Position numbers and translations under genes: made by a program
Part shown: positions 12,389-22,055 of the stretch, one piece after another
How the letters are laid out: the number at the start of each line of letters is the position of its first letter
Position numbering within the stretch: position 1 is the first letter of the stretch
Notes under the pieces: model-generated
Seen by the model: only the letters and a program-made list of their open reading frames with translations
Told to the model about the DNA's origin: nothing
Databases searched by the model: none
Source: Forficula auricularia
Lineage: Eukaryota; Arthropoda; Insecta; Dermaptera; Forficulidae
Assembly: GCA_024734495.1 (NCBI GenBank)
Contig: JALMQS010000069.1
Span: forward strand, 2,492,216 to 2,556,215
DNA: 64,000 bases
Direction: 5' to 3'

Positions 12389-12443
12389 GTAAGTAAATAT
12401 CATTAATTAATTATTTATTTATTTATTTGTCATAAATCACAAG

Positions 12444-12708
12444 CCCAGACAGAAGGGAATATTGCAACAATATTACATTGCAATATTAAACCTTGCAGGA
12501 ACATTGCAGCAATATTCCTAATTCTGCCTCTTTAACATTGGCAGCAATATTGTCAATGTTGTAGGAACATTGCAGTAATATTGACACATAAATGTTGCAA
12601 CAGGAATATTGTAACTGCAATGTTGCTGCAATATTGTGGAAAGTTCGCAATATTGCCAATATTGTGCTAGGTACGTAATATGTGCTGCAACATTCCCTTC
12701 TGTCTGGG
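12444..12708. mobile_element. MITE-A copy 3
   Basis: Complete inverted ends; nearly identical to copy 2, as expected from unit duplication. Confidence 0.85.
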
Positions 12709-13217
12709 AAGTACTACGTATTTTTAAATTCTATATTATATTATTTCTATAGAAAATAAATAAATTTCGAAATTCTTGTTTTGTTTAATTTTAATTATTA
12801 GCTAATAATAATTTTTTTAATAAGTAATAATTAGTCAATAATTAATTAAACAATGTAATGAAAATAAAACTTTTTTTTTACTTAATAATCATATATGTAT
12901 CCTGATTTTGTTAAGCAAGCACGTCTGATGAATGTCATTACTATATTTATATCAATAAGTAAGACGTTCAGAACCCAATGTGATCAACTCCACTTTTTAG
13001 AAATTTCAGTAAATTTTAAACAAATAAAGAGTACATATAATCTTTTCGTCTATTTTTTATTTTTTCCCAATATATTTTATTATAAGAGTGAAATTTAAAT
13101 AAAAAAAACGTGTTTAAAGTGGCTGGGAAGGGTGTTTCGCTCAATTATTCTTATCAAAATAGTTTGAGATATTTTGAAAAAACGAATAGGAAAAAAATAT
13201 CTTTGGATATCTTGAAT

Positions 13218-13378
13218 CGAGGGGTGAACCGCAACCTAAAATCGTGTACAGCTACTTCCATTTCCACTATCATTTCCAAGTAGAAGACAATAGATTATTT
13301 AATGAATTATTATCTAAAGTAATTCCAAAGACGGTGTACACCTGATTCCAATCGCGGTTCAGCCCTCGTCTTAAAAAT
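13218..13378. mobile_element. MITE-B copy 4
   Basis: CGAGGGGTGAACCGCAACC at the left and inverted AGCCCTCG at the right. Confidence 0.75.
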
Positions 13379-13433
13379 GATCTACTAGATTAAAATATAT
13401 AAACTTTAAAATGATCTATAATTAACAAAATCT

Positions 13434-13497
13434 CAATTTGTTTTATTTTAATCATTAACTAATAATCGATTCTTTTATTCAATAATTATTTAATTAG
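13434..13497 (+). repeat. Intronic CGAT hairpin block upstream of exon 6
   Basis: Core at 13467, 102 nt before the exon start. Confidence 0.75.
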
Positions 13498-13568
13498 TTA
13501 TGTAAATTAAAATAAAAAATTAATATATTTTACTAATTATTATAATTATTTTTTTTTTCAATTGTGAG

Positions 13569-13655
13569 GTTGAAGATAATCCAATTTCAATTACTGAAGA
13601 ATATAATTTATATGAAAATGTCGACGAGTCGACATTAATTAATGAGAGTTCATTG
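13569..13655 (+). CDS. Gene A exon 6 (repeat exon type)
   Basis: 29 codons, phase 0, encoding the same peptide as exon 5. Its acceptor reads attgtgag rather than attgtag, a one-base change that still leaves an AG. MITE-A is absent after this copy; instead the intron resembles the one after exon 2. Confidence 0.65.
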
Positions 13656-14146
13656 GTAAGTAAATATCATTAATTAATTATTTATTTATTTGTGATAAAT
13701 TAAAAGTCATACGTATTCTTGAATTCTATATATTATATATTATTATATTTTAAAGAAAATTAAAAAAAAGAGCGTTTACTAATCCAATTGCGAAAATCTT
13801 GTTTTGTTTAATTTTAATTATTAGCTAATATTTTTTTATTTTTTATTAATTAATAATTAGCCAATAATTAATTAAACAATGTAATGAAAATAAAACTTAT
13901 TTTTTTAACTAATAATAATAAGCAATAATAGATAATCCTCTGAACAATGTATCAGTGTTGACAATTGGTGTATTTCAAAACCCCTCAAAAAAAAAAATCC
14001 TGCCTTATTATGAAATATCCCGGTAAAAATTCGGGCATACTAGAGAAATAGAATCCCATCCAAAAAGATTTCTGTGGAAAAAAGGGTAAGTTTGGAAAAC
14101 GTAGTGAATTCTAATCTGCTGCCAAGTTAAATTCGCTTGGAATTAT

Positions 14147-14168
14147 TATTCTTCTTCTTCTTCTTCTT
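14147..14168 (-). repeat. Microsatellite-like tail of the 14-kb retrotransposon
   Basis: On the minus strand this is a run of GAA units about 10 bases beyond the stop codon. A simple-repeat tail is usual for RTE-type non-LTR elements. Confidence 0.6.
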
Positions 14169-14178
14169 ATTTTTAAAC

Positions 14179-16140
14179 CTATAGGTTTGTTTCTTCCAGA
14201 ACGTCATACCATCTCTTCTTAGGACGACCTCTACTTCTTATTCCAACCGGCTTGTTTGTCATCACTTTCTTTACCAGTCGGTCTTCTGGCATTCTTCTCA
14301 CATGCGCATACCATTCCGCTCTTCTTCTTTTAACCCATTCGCCCACCTTTTGTATTCCACATTTTTCTCTAATATCTTCACTCTTCATCCTATCGAGCCT
14401 GGTCACGTTCATTATCCTTCGTAATGTCTTCATTTCAGTCGTTTCCAATAATTGAGAAGTTTTTGCAGTATCGGGTCTTGTCTCTGCTGCGTAAGTTAAT
14501 ATTGGACGTACTACGGTTTTGTAGACTCGTACCTTGGCCTCCGTTCTTAAATATTGATTTGACCAGATTGCATTGTTAAGGCAACCCGATATTTTTGAGG
14601 CTCTTATTGCCTGATGTCTTACCTCTGTTTCTAGGTCTTGATGAGAGGTCATTTGGATGCCAAGGTATGTGAAGGACATGACTTGTTCGACAATCGTATC
14701 GTACAGTTGTAGTTTACATCGGAGTGGTGATTTAGAGATTGTCAGTGTTTTGGTCTTCTTGGTTGACAGAGTGAGACCGAATTTATGCGCAACACAGCTA
14801 AATTTATACAGGAGGCGCTGGAGGGAATCTTCATCTTCTGCAACGAGTGCTGCATCGTCTGCGTAGCAAACGCATGTTATATTCTCGTCCCCCAAGGAAT
14901 ATCCTTTTAGATTTTTGATTTCGCCAATAATTTCATCCATAACTATATTAAAAAGCAGCGGACTAAGGGAGTCTCCCTGCCTAATACCTTGATTCACTGG
15001 GATGCTTCCGGACAGTCTTCCTTCGATTTTTATTCTGGCGGTGTTGTTCGAGTAAATGTCCTGTATCAGGTTTATGAGATTATCTGGGATTTTAAACTTG
15101 TCCAGGATTCTTATGACGTGCTTAAGTTGGACTTTATCGAACGCTTTTTCTATATCGATAAAACAGAAAAACGCCGGTTTGTTAAATTCGTAGGCCTTTT
15201 CGCAAAGCTGTCTAATGGCGAATATAGCGTCGACACAGGATCGACCTTTCCTGAAGCCTTGTTGCTCGTCATGCAAGTTTATTAGTTGTGAAAGTTTATT
15301 ACTTATTATTTTTGTGGTGAGCTTAAGGTGAGTATTTAGGAGATTAATTCCACGGTAGTTGTTGGGGTTGAGTTTTTCGCCCTTCTTGAATATTGGGACC
15401 ACTATGTTTGTTTTCCACTCTTCAGGAATTGCCGATATTCTAAATACTTGATCGATTAGTATATATATTTGCTCCCAGAGATGTGGTCCTCCGTATTTTA
15501 GCATTTCATTAGTAATCTCGTCCTCGCCGGCAGATTTCCTGTTTTTTAACAGCTTTAACGTGTTGTCAATCTCCATTTTTGATACAGCCACGCACGAGTT
15601 TCCCTGATCTCTCCTGTTAACTTCCTCTGGTGTTCCAGCATATAGATTCTCAAAATATTCAATCCAAGTTTTTTCATCTATGTGATGTGGAATTACATAC
15701 TCTAGGATCTCTTTTTTTGGTTTTGTATCATTCGCCATATTTTTCTTTGCTGCCCATAGAAGTCTCTTTCCAGGTTTTTGGTGTATGCTTCCCAGAAATT
15801 TCTTTTAATTTGCCTAATTAGTATATTAACTTCGTTTCTAATTGATTTATAGGTGTTATATAATGTAGTTGTTCCAGATGATTTAAATTGTAAGTATGCT
15901 TTCCTTTTTTTGGATAGCTGTTTAATTTCATCACAAAACCATGGAGTTTTCTTCCATATTCCCGGAATTTTCACCGTTCTCGTACCGAGTGCTTCTTTAG
16001 CTGCTGTCAGTATATTGGATTTTCTAGGAGTTATTAAACCGAGAAAATATTTAAGAATCCTCACTCTTACCAATAGCCATAGAGCCTCACCGTGTCTCGA
16101 AAAGGTCTTCATTTTTATTCTCCTATTAATAAAAAAAATT
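14179..16140 (-). pseudogene. 5'-truncated RTE-like retrotransposon reverse transcriptase, one frameshift
   Basis: The 519-codon frame at 14179-15738 carries the reverse-transcriptase core of a non-LTR retrotransposon: FIDIEKAFD at residues 193-201, GIRQGDSLSP at 251-260 and the catalytic YADD at 292-295, then a long C-terminal region typical of the RTE group with a RRAEWYAHVRRM-like stretch. A second frame at 15702-16181 supplies the preceding linker (GIWKKTPWFCDEIKQLSKKR). The two are split by a one-base shift in an A-run (T-run 15712-15718 on the plus strand). The apurinic endonuclease domain is missing, so the copy is 5'-truncated and presumably immobile. It lies antisense in an intron of gene A. 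Confidence 0.9.
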
Positions 16141-16780
16141 TCAGATTCTCTATTTTTAATAAGAAACGCCATTTGGGTCAAAATAGTTGAACTAAAAGAT
16201 TATTTACATTTTTTTATTATTTATTTAATTACTATATAAATTAATTTTGTTTATTTTATTTTTATTTATTACGGATTGTTTACTAATTATTGTGTAATAA
16301 TAATATCTATATGTATAAATATAGGTATATCCCTAATATATTATTTTTAGTTTTCAATCTATCAAATGATATTATATTGTAGAATGAAATTGGTTTTTCA
16401 ATTCTAATATAATATGTATTATTTTTATAGAAATTTTCAAATACAAAATAGTAAATTTTTTATTTTATATCAGTAAAGGTTGTATTGACCCCTTCGGGAA
16501 TCAAACCCGAATTTCAGAAATACAATTCCTGATTTTGTTAAGCACGCAGTCTGCTGAGTAAAGTTTTCGGGTCAATTCCCAAGCTAGTAAATACAACCCT
16601 TCTGGCATGAAATAAAAAATGATCAATATCCCATGGATTTAGTAGATGACAACCTTTCGAGATTTTCTTTGGAATATCAAAATATAGAAAGTATTATAAA
16701 TAATAATTAGTCAATAATAAATAATTAAATATAATGTAAAATAAAATTATTATTTTTTGACTAATAATAATTTTAATTAT
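16141..16780. other. Gene A intron remainder
   Basis: About 16150-16480 repeats sequence at 7980-8280 and 8740-9050, so it belongs to the tandem-unit intron. At 16495-16530 it holds a ttcgggaatcaaacccgaat palindrome that on the minus strand looks like a tRNA T-arm; similar copies lie at about 7640, 8310 and 9070. Confidence 0.6.
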
Positions 16781-16782
16781 AG

Positions 16783-16851
16783 AAAGAAGATAAAAAAAGA
16801 CTACGAATCAGCCATTATTTTCTTTATATTCTATTGTGTCATTCTTTATAA
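16783..16851 (+). pseudogene. Decayed terminal exon of gene A
   Basis: It follows the acceptor aattatag and begins KEDKKRLRIS before a stop at 16849-16851. DNA at 16865-16935 still resembles the second half of the intact terminal exons at 18555 and 20065, so this copy appears to have lost its middle. It could still serve as a short alternative 3' exon. Confidence 0.45.
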
Positions 16852-16964
16852 AATATGTTTTTTTTAAGACTTTTATATCAATTAAAGAGACGACTTTCAT
16901 TATTATATCTATTCAAGTTAATATTAATGGAATAGAAAATTATAAAATAAATTTAATAAAATCA

Positions 16965-17040
16965 CAATTTGTTTTGTTTTAATTATTGTTTAACAATCGA
17001 TTCTTTTTATTGATTAAGTAATAACTATTTAAACAATGTC
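16965..17040 (+). repeat. Intronic CGAT hairpin block
   Basis: Core at 16998, 112 nt before the exon at 17110. Confidence 0.75.
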
Positions 17041-17109
17041 AATAAAATAAAATAAATTAAATTTTCCTAATAATCATTTTTTATTTGTTCGTTTTTTATT
17101 CAATTATAG

Positions 17110-17187
17110 AAGGATATTGATAAGATTGAAATGGAAAATAATGCTGAGGAAAAAAATATAACGGAACCAGGGAATACTAATGAAATG
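17110..17187 (+). CDS. Gene A exon, KDIDK type, copy 1
   Basis: Acceptor caattatag, donor ATG|gtaaaa, 26 codons, phase 0. The peptide goes from KDIDKIEMENNAEEK to EPGNTNEM and is highly charged. Copies with few changes lie at 18892 and 20407. Confidence 0.6.
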
Positions 17188-17251
17188 GTAAAATTATTTT
17201 TTGAACCCATGAAAAATAACCACATAGAGTAGAGTATTTGTAATTTCAAAA

Positions 17252-17289
17252 CTGATGATGATGAAAGTTAAAACTTAGAAACTATAGTC
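17252..17289 (+). ncRNA. Degenerate hammerhead-like motif, copy 1
   Basis: CTGATGA is followed by a possible AAGTT/AACTT stem, then GAAAC, TATA and GTC, the order of a minimal hammerhead core. Extra bases lie between CTGATGA and the stem, so activity is doubtful. It is a decayed relative of the motif at 53110. Confidence 0.45.
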
Positions 17290-17677
17290 TGAAACAAATT
17301 ATTTCGTTATATACATTGCTGTAGCCGTTAAGGGTGGTGGGAGAAGTCACATGACATGGTTCCATACGTTCCTTAAAAACATTATTTGGTGAATGAGACA
17401 TCCTTGTCATCAAACACTTTGATTTATTACGTATTTCCTCTAATAATCTCAGACTAAAGGTCCAAGGTGTACCTACTTGAAAAAGTACGGTATTTTACAA
17501 AGGTTCGTTGGCCGGGGCGGAAATCACTTGACCATTACAATTGTTTTGCAGATGAGCCTAATTAAAAAATTTCTTATTAAGATTTCAAACCTACATTAAT
17601 GTACCAAATTCTACCAACATGCCAAGTTTTAGCATTCCAGTGTCATTATATTTTCACTGTATGTTATTAATTTAGCC

Positions 17678-17793
17678 CGAGGGGTGAACCGCGACCTAAT
17701 ATGCTGTACACCTACTTCCCCTTGTACTTCCAAATATTTCCAAAATACTTCCAAAGAGATGTGCACCTACTTCCAATCGCGGATCGCCCCTCG
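17678..17793. mobile_element. MITE-B copy 5
   Basis: CGAGGGGTGAACCGCGACC at the left and inverted ATCGCGGATCGCCCCTCG at the right. This shorter version lies in a different intron type from copies 1-4. Confidence 0.8.
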
Positions 17794-17859
17794 ATTTAGC
17801 CTATAAATTTCACCATTTTATTTCGGGCCTCGAAGTAGGGAGAGTTTAAGGTTTTTCAA

Positions 17860-18360
17860 TTTCCTCTTTTATTAATGTGCCAAGCTTTACCATCAGTATG
17901 CCAAATTTCAGTATTCTAAGTTCATTTTGTTTTCACTATAGGTATGTTAATTAAGCTTAAAAAATTCACCCCTTCATTTTATTTCCTGAAGAAGTGAAAG
18001 TTTCGATTTTTCAATTTTTCCCTTTAATTGCACCCCAAACACTACCAGTATGCCAAATTTCAGTATTTTAAGTTCATTTTGTTTTCACTTTATGTTAATT
18101 AAGTTTAAAAAATTCACCCCTTCATTTTATGTCCTGAAGAAGGGAAAGTTTCGCTTTTTCAATTGTTCTCTTTATTTGCACCCCAAACGCTACCAGCCTA
18201 TGCCAAATTTCACTACCTATTCCAAGTTCATTTTGTTTTCACTATATTATGTTAATTAAGCCTATATAAAATTCACCCCTTCATTTTATGCCCTGAAGAA
18301 GGGAAAGTTTCGACTTTCTCTTTTAATTGCACCCCAAAGTTTTCGGGATAAATTCCCAAG
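17860..18360. repeat. Short tandem units, about 120 bp
   Basis: Diverged direct repeats of a unit containing tgccaaatttcagtattcta, ttcattttgttttcac and gaagaagggaaagtttcg. Related copies continue at 19640-19820 and 20790-21030. Confidence 0.7.
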
Positions 18361-18554
18361 CTAGCAAATACAACCCTTGAAATAAACAAAATCATCAATA
18401 TCCTATGGATTTAGTAGATGACAACTTTTCGATATTTTCTTTGGAATATCAAAATATAGAAAGTATTATAAATAATAATTAGTCAATGATTAATAATTAA
18501 ATATAATATAAAATAAAATTATTATTTTTTGACTAATAATCATTTTAATTATAG

Positions 18555-18716
18555 AATGAAGATAAAAATGAAGAAAATGATGAAACCATTTATTTGCGTC
18601 AAAAGTATTCTATCCTTGTAGCTAAAAGAGATGGTCAAAAACGTTATTTACAAATACAGAGACGACTTTTCTTATTATATCAATTAGAGTTACATTTAAT
18701 GGAACAGAAAATTTAG
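18555..18716 (+). CDS. Gene A terminal exon, copy 1
   Basis: Acceptor aattatag, 53 codons plus TAG. It begins NEDKNEENDETIYLRQKY and ends in an amphipathic stretch containing QRRLFLLYQLELHLMEQ. AATAAA follows four bases after the stop, which supports a true 3' end. The product resembles no family I recognise. Confidence 0.6.
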   Translation, partial: NEDKNEENDETIYLRQKYSILVAKRDGQKRYLQIQRRLFLLYQLELHLMEQKI

Positions 18717-18719
18717 AAA

Positions 18720-18725
18720 AATAAA
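18720..18725 (+). terminator. Polyadenylation signal AATAAA
   Basis: It lies four bases after the stop of the terminal exon, and its counterpart lies 13 bases after the stop of the second copy. Confidence 0.45.
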
Positions 18726-18746
18726 TTTAAGCTATTAAGTAAAATC

Positions 18747-18820
18747 AAAATTTGTTTTGTTTTAATTATTGTTTAATAATCGATTCTTTTATTATTAAGT
18801 AATAACTATTTAAACAATGT
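18747..18820 (+). repeat. Intronic CGAT hairpin block
   Basis: Core at 18781, 111 nt before the exon at 18892. Confidence 0.75.
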
Positions 18821-18891
18821 CAATAAAATAAAATTAATTATATTTTACTAATAATCATTTTTTTATTTGTTTGTTTTTTATTCAATTATAG

Positions 18892-18969
18892 AAGGATATT
18901 GATAAGATTGAAATGCAAAATAATGCTGAGGAAAAAAATATAACGGGAGCAGGGAATACTAATGAAATG
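18892..18969 (+). CDS. Gene A exon, KDIDK type, copy 2
   Basis: 26 codons, phase 0, differing from copy 1 at a few residues (IEMQ for IEME, GAG for EPG). It lies downstream of a terminal exon, so it is used either by read-through splicing or by a separate tandem gene copy. Confidence 0.55.
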
Positions 18970-19031
18970 GTAAATTATTTTTGAATCCATGAAAAATAAC
19001 CACATAGAGTAGAGTATTTGTAATTTCAAAA

Positions 19032-19069
19032 CTGATGATGATGAAAGTTAAACCTTAGAAACTATAGTC
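19032..19069 (+). ncRNA. Degenerate hammerhead-like motif, copy 2
   Basis: CTGATGA, GAAAC, TATA and GTC are all kept, but the middle stem is reduced to about three pairs. Confidence 0.4.
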
Positions 19070-19464
19070 TCAAACAAATTATTTCGGTTTATATAGTGAT
19101 GTAGCCGTTAAGGGTGGTGTGAGAAGTCACATGACATGGTTTATGGAAAATTCCATACGTTCCTTAAAAACATTATTTGGAGAATTCACATCCTTGTCAT
19201 CAAACTCTTTGATTTATTAAGTATTTCCTCTAGTCATATAATCTCAGACTAAAGGTCCATTGCGTACTTGAAAAAGTACGGTATTTTACAAAGGTTCGTT
19301 GGCCGGGACGGAAATCACTTGACCATTACATCTGTGTTGCAGATGAGCGTAATTAAAAAATTTCTTATTAAGATTTCAAACCGACATGTACCAAATTCTA
19401 TCAACATGCCAAGTTTTAGCATTCCAGTGTCATTATATTTTCACTGTATAATATTAATTTAACC

Positions 19465-19599
19465 CGAGGGGTGAACCGCGACCTAATATGCTGTACACCT
19501 ACTTCTACTTGTACTTCCAAGTATTTTCAAGTACTCTCAAATATTTCCAAGTACTTCCAAAGAGATGTACACCTACTTCCAATCGCGGATCACCCCTCG
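19465..19599. mobile_element. MITE-B copy 6
   Basis: Same ends and intron position as copy 5, with additional cttccaagta-type repeats inside. Confidence 0.8.
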
Positions 19600-20064
19600 A
19601 TTTAGCCTATAAATTTCACCATTTTATTTCGGGCCCCGAAGTAGGGAGAGTTTCGGGTTTTCAATCTCCTGCTTTATTAATATGCCAAGCTTTACCATTA
19701 GTATGCCAAATTTCAGTATTCTAGGTTCATTTTGTTTTCACTATATATTAATTAAGTCTATATAAAATTCACCCCTTCATTTAATGCCTTGAAGAAGAGA
19801 AAGTTTCGACTTTTTCCTTTAATTGCACCCAAAGTTTTCGGGATAAATTCCCAAGCTAGTAAATACAGCCCTTCTGACATGAAATTAAAAAATCATCAAT
19901 ATCCTATGGATTTAGTAGATGACAACTTTTCGAGATTTTCTTTGGAATACTACTAGTATCAAAATATAGAAAGGATTATAAATAATAATTAGTCAATAAT
20001 TAATAATTAAATATAATATAAAATAAAATTATAATTTTTTGACTAATAATCATTTTAATTATAG

Positions 20065-20223
20065 AATGAAGATACAAATGAAGAAAATGAAGAAGCCATT
20101 CGTTTGCGTCTAGAGCTAGAGTATTCTATCCTTGTTGCTAAAGTAAATCGTAAAAAACTTTGTTTAGAATTACTGAGGCGACTTTCATTATTAAATCGAT
20201 TAAAGTTAGCATTAATGGTTTAG
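20065..20223 (+). CDS. Gene A terminal exon, copy 2
   Basis: 52 codons plus stop, beginning NEDTNEENEEAIRLRLELEY and ending in the Leu/Arg-rich LRRLSLLNRLKLALMV. About half of the residues differ from copy 1, although the flanking introns are close to identical. AATAAA lies at 20236-20241. Confidence 0.6.
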   Translation, partial: NEDTNEENEEAIRLRLELEYSILVAKVNRKKLCLELLRRLSLLNRLKLALMV

Positions 20224-20235
20224 AAAATTTAGAAA

Positions 20236-20241
20236 AATAAA
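20236..20241 (+). terminator. Polyadenylation signal AATAAA
   Basis: Thirteen bases after the stop of the second terminal exon. Confidence 0.4.
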
Positions 20242-20262
20242 TTTAAACTATTAAGTAAAATC

Positions 20263-20338
20263 AAAATTTGTTTTGTTTTAATTATTGTTTAATAATCGAT
20301 TCTTTTATTATTAAGTAATAACTATTTAAACAATGTCA
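20263..20338 (+). repeat. Intronic CGAT hairpin block
   Basis: Core at 20297, 110 nt before the exon at 20407. Confidence 0.75.
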
Positions 20339-20406
20339 ATAAAATAAAATTAATTATATTTTACTAATAATGATTTTTTTTATTTGTTTTTTTTTTTCAA
20401 TTATAG

Positions 20407-20484
20407 AAGCATATTGATAAGATTGAAAAGGAAAATAATGCTGAAGAAAAAAGTATAACAGAAGCTGGGAATACTAATGAAATG
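20407..20484 (+). CDS. Gene A exon, KDIDK type, copy 3
   Basis: 26 codons, phase 0, starting KHIDKIEKENNAEEK. I found no terminal exon after it before the repeats at 21 kb, so this last module looks incomplete. A further decayed hammerhead-like core lies at about 20549-20587. Confidence 0.5.
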
Positions 20485-21034
20485 GTAAATTCTTTTTTGA
20501 ACACATGAAAAATAACCAGATAGAGTAGAGTATTTGTAATTTCAAAAGTGATGATGATGAAAGTTAAACCATAGAAACTATATAGTCTCAAATTATGTAG
20601 AGATATAGCCGTAAAATTAGCAGAAGGTATTTTTTTTTTTATAAATTGAATTACAAGAAGGGGCCCCCACCAAGGAAATGTTTCGGTTCTGCGATCAGTA
20701 CCAAATTCTATCAACATGCCAGGTTTTAGCATTCCAGTGTCATTATATTTTCACTGTATGTTATTAATTTAGCCTATAAATTTCACCATTTTATTTCGGG
20801 AGCTGAAGAAGGGAAAGTTTCGCTTTTTGCGCTTTCTTCCCTTAATTGCACTTCAAATGCTAACAGTATGCCAAATTTCAGTATTCTAGATTCATTTTGT
20901 TTTCATTATATGTTAATTAAGCCTATATAAAATTTACCCCTTCATTTTATGCCCTGAAGAAGGGAAAGTTTCAATTTTTCCCTTTAATTATACCTCAAAC
21001 GCTACCAGTATGCCAAATTTAAGCATTCTCGGAA

Positions 21035-21116
21035 CGGCCACAGGGCCGGATTAAACCATGTTGAGGCCTCTAGGCAATGCAAGTCTCGTGGCCCCTCACC
21101 CTTTTATAGGTGAGTC
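21035..21116. mobile_element. hAT-type element end, remnant
   Basis: The phrase cacagggccggattaaacc resembles the ends of hAT elements, and ggcctctaggcaatgcaag continues it. The other end was not found; a MITE-B copy follows directly. Confidence 0.4.
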
Positions 21117-21247
21117 CGAGGGGTGAACCGCGATCTAAAATCGTGTACACCTACTTCCACTTTCATTTCCAATTAGAAGACAATAGATTATCTAATAAAT
21201 TCCAAGAAGATGGTGTACACCTAATTCGAATCGCTGTTCACCCCTCG
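21117..21247. mobile_element. MITE-B copy 7
   Basis: CGAGGGGTGAACCGCGATC at the left and inverted CACCCCTCG at the right, outside gene A. Confidence 0.8.
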
Positions 21248-21249
21248 GG

Positions 21250-22055
21250 TAAGTCTCTAGGTAGGTAAGTGTAGCATTTAAACCTTATAACAAACCCAAT
21301 TTTTTAATTCGGTACTAATGAATGTACGTCATTTATTAAAACAAAAATATTTAAATTTAATACAGGGTGGGTCATAATGATCTAGCACATTTTGAAGAGG
21401 TATAAAAAATTAAAAAATTAAATTCGAAATAAACTGCAACGGATCGTTGCTAAACTTTATCCAATGAACTATCGTAGTTTAGAGTAAAGTACTTTAAAAT
21501 ATAATTTTACAAAAATTTTATATGATCATTTTTGTGGTCCTCAAGGTACTCAATTACAATATTAAATTTCATCAAAATTGGTTAAGTCATTTTCAAGATA
21601 TTTAGAAAAAACTAAAAAAGTACTAATGTTTGTAGGCTGATATGTACCAAAAACTAATCAGCTCTTCATTTTGTTAAAATAATGTTAGGTTTTCATTTAA
21701 ATTTAAATTGGTGCAACGGTGTGGAAAAATCGTGGACGAAAAAAAAAAACGATAACATCCATCCGCACGCACTTCCAAAAAAAAATGGCACTTTTTGGCC
21801 TCTCGACGAGACCCCAGGTAATTTTTGGCAAAATCGTCACCTGCTAAAATTCACTCTAATTGAATACTACAATTTGTGACCTTAATTGAGTCCATGGGTT
21901 CCGTAGTCTTTACCTGAGGACCGTTTGAAGTCGCGCTTGCCGCCAGACCGATTACAATACTTTACCCATGCTTTGCATTGGATAAACTAAAAAACTGAAT
22001 ATATTTTTGAAAAGAACATAAAATATTTTTTTTTTTTAAATGTGTTTTAAACATT
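21250..22055. other. Gene-free stretch with an unassigned repeat end
   Basis: No coding signal. The phrase tacagggtgggtcataatg near 21361 looks like a transposon end, but I could not find its partner. Confidence 0.45.

Larger units (their letters stand above)
7650..13690 (+). repeat. Tandemly duplicated intron-exon units of gene A
   Basis: A unit of about 1.27 kb is repeated. Complete units hold exons at 9752, 11036, 12302 and 13569 (spacing 1284, 1266, 1267), and each carries the same order: an agacgttcagaaccc segment, MITE-B, the CGAT block, a micro-exon, and MITE-A in the first three. Two shorter units at about 7660-8300 and 8300-9060 lack the exon part. Confidence 0.85.
2838..20484 (+). 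other. Micro-exon gene A (span)
   Basis: A predicted multi-exon gene read from splice junctions. In order: a start exon beginning MGNEHSSS, an acidic exon, four related exons of 96, 87, 87 and 87 bp, then a duplicated module of an exon beginning KDIDKIE and a terminal exon beginning NED with a stop. All internal exons are phase 0 at both ends, so the frame stays open for any exon number. The product would be a small, very acidic, Asn/Ser-rich protein ending in a Leu/Arg-rich helix. G2 followed by S at position 6 fits the known N-myristoylation pattern MGxxxS. No known family is recognised. Several terminal exons may mean alternative 3' ends or tandem gene copies. Transcription is not shown by the sequence. 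Confidence 0.6.

Noticed and set aside
9076..13098. Repeated 67-74-codon plus-strand frames (at 9076, 10370, 11628, 12895) with almost the same peptide
   Set aside because: They lie in the intron part of recently duplicated units, are AT-driven and rich in Phe/Tyr/Ile, and their similarity is explained by unit duplication. No splice or start context supports them.
14252..15285. Plus-strand frames of 67-98 codons
   Set aside because: Shadows of the minus-strand reverse transcriptase.
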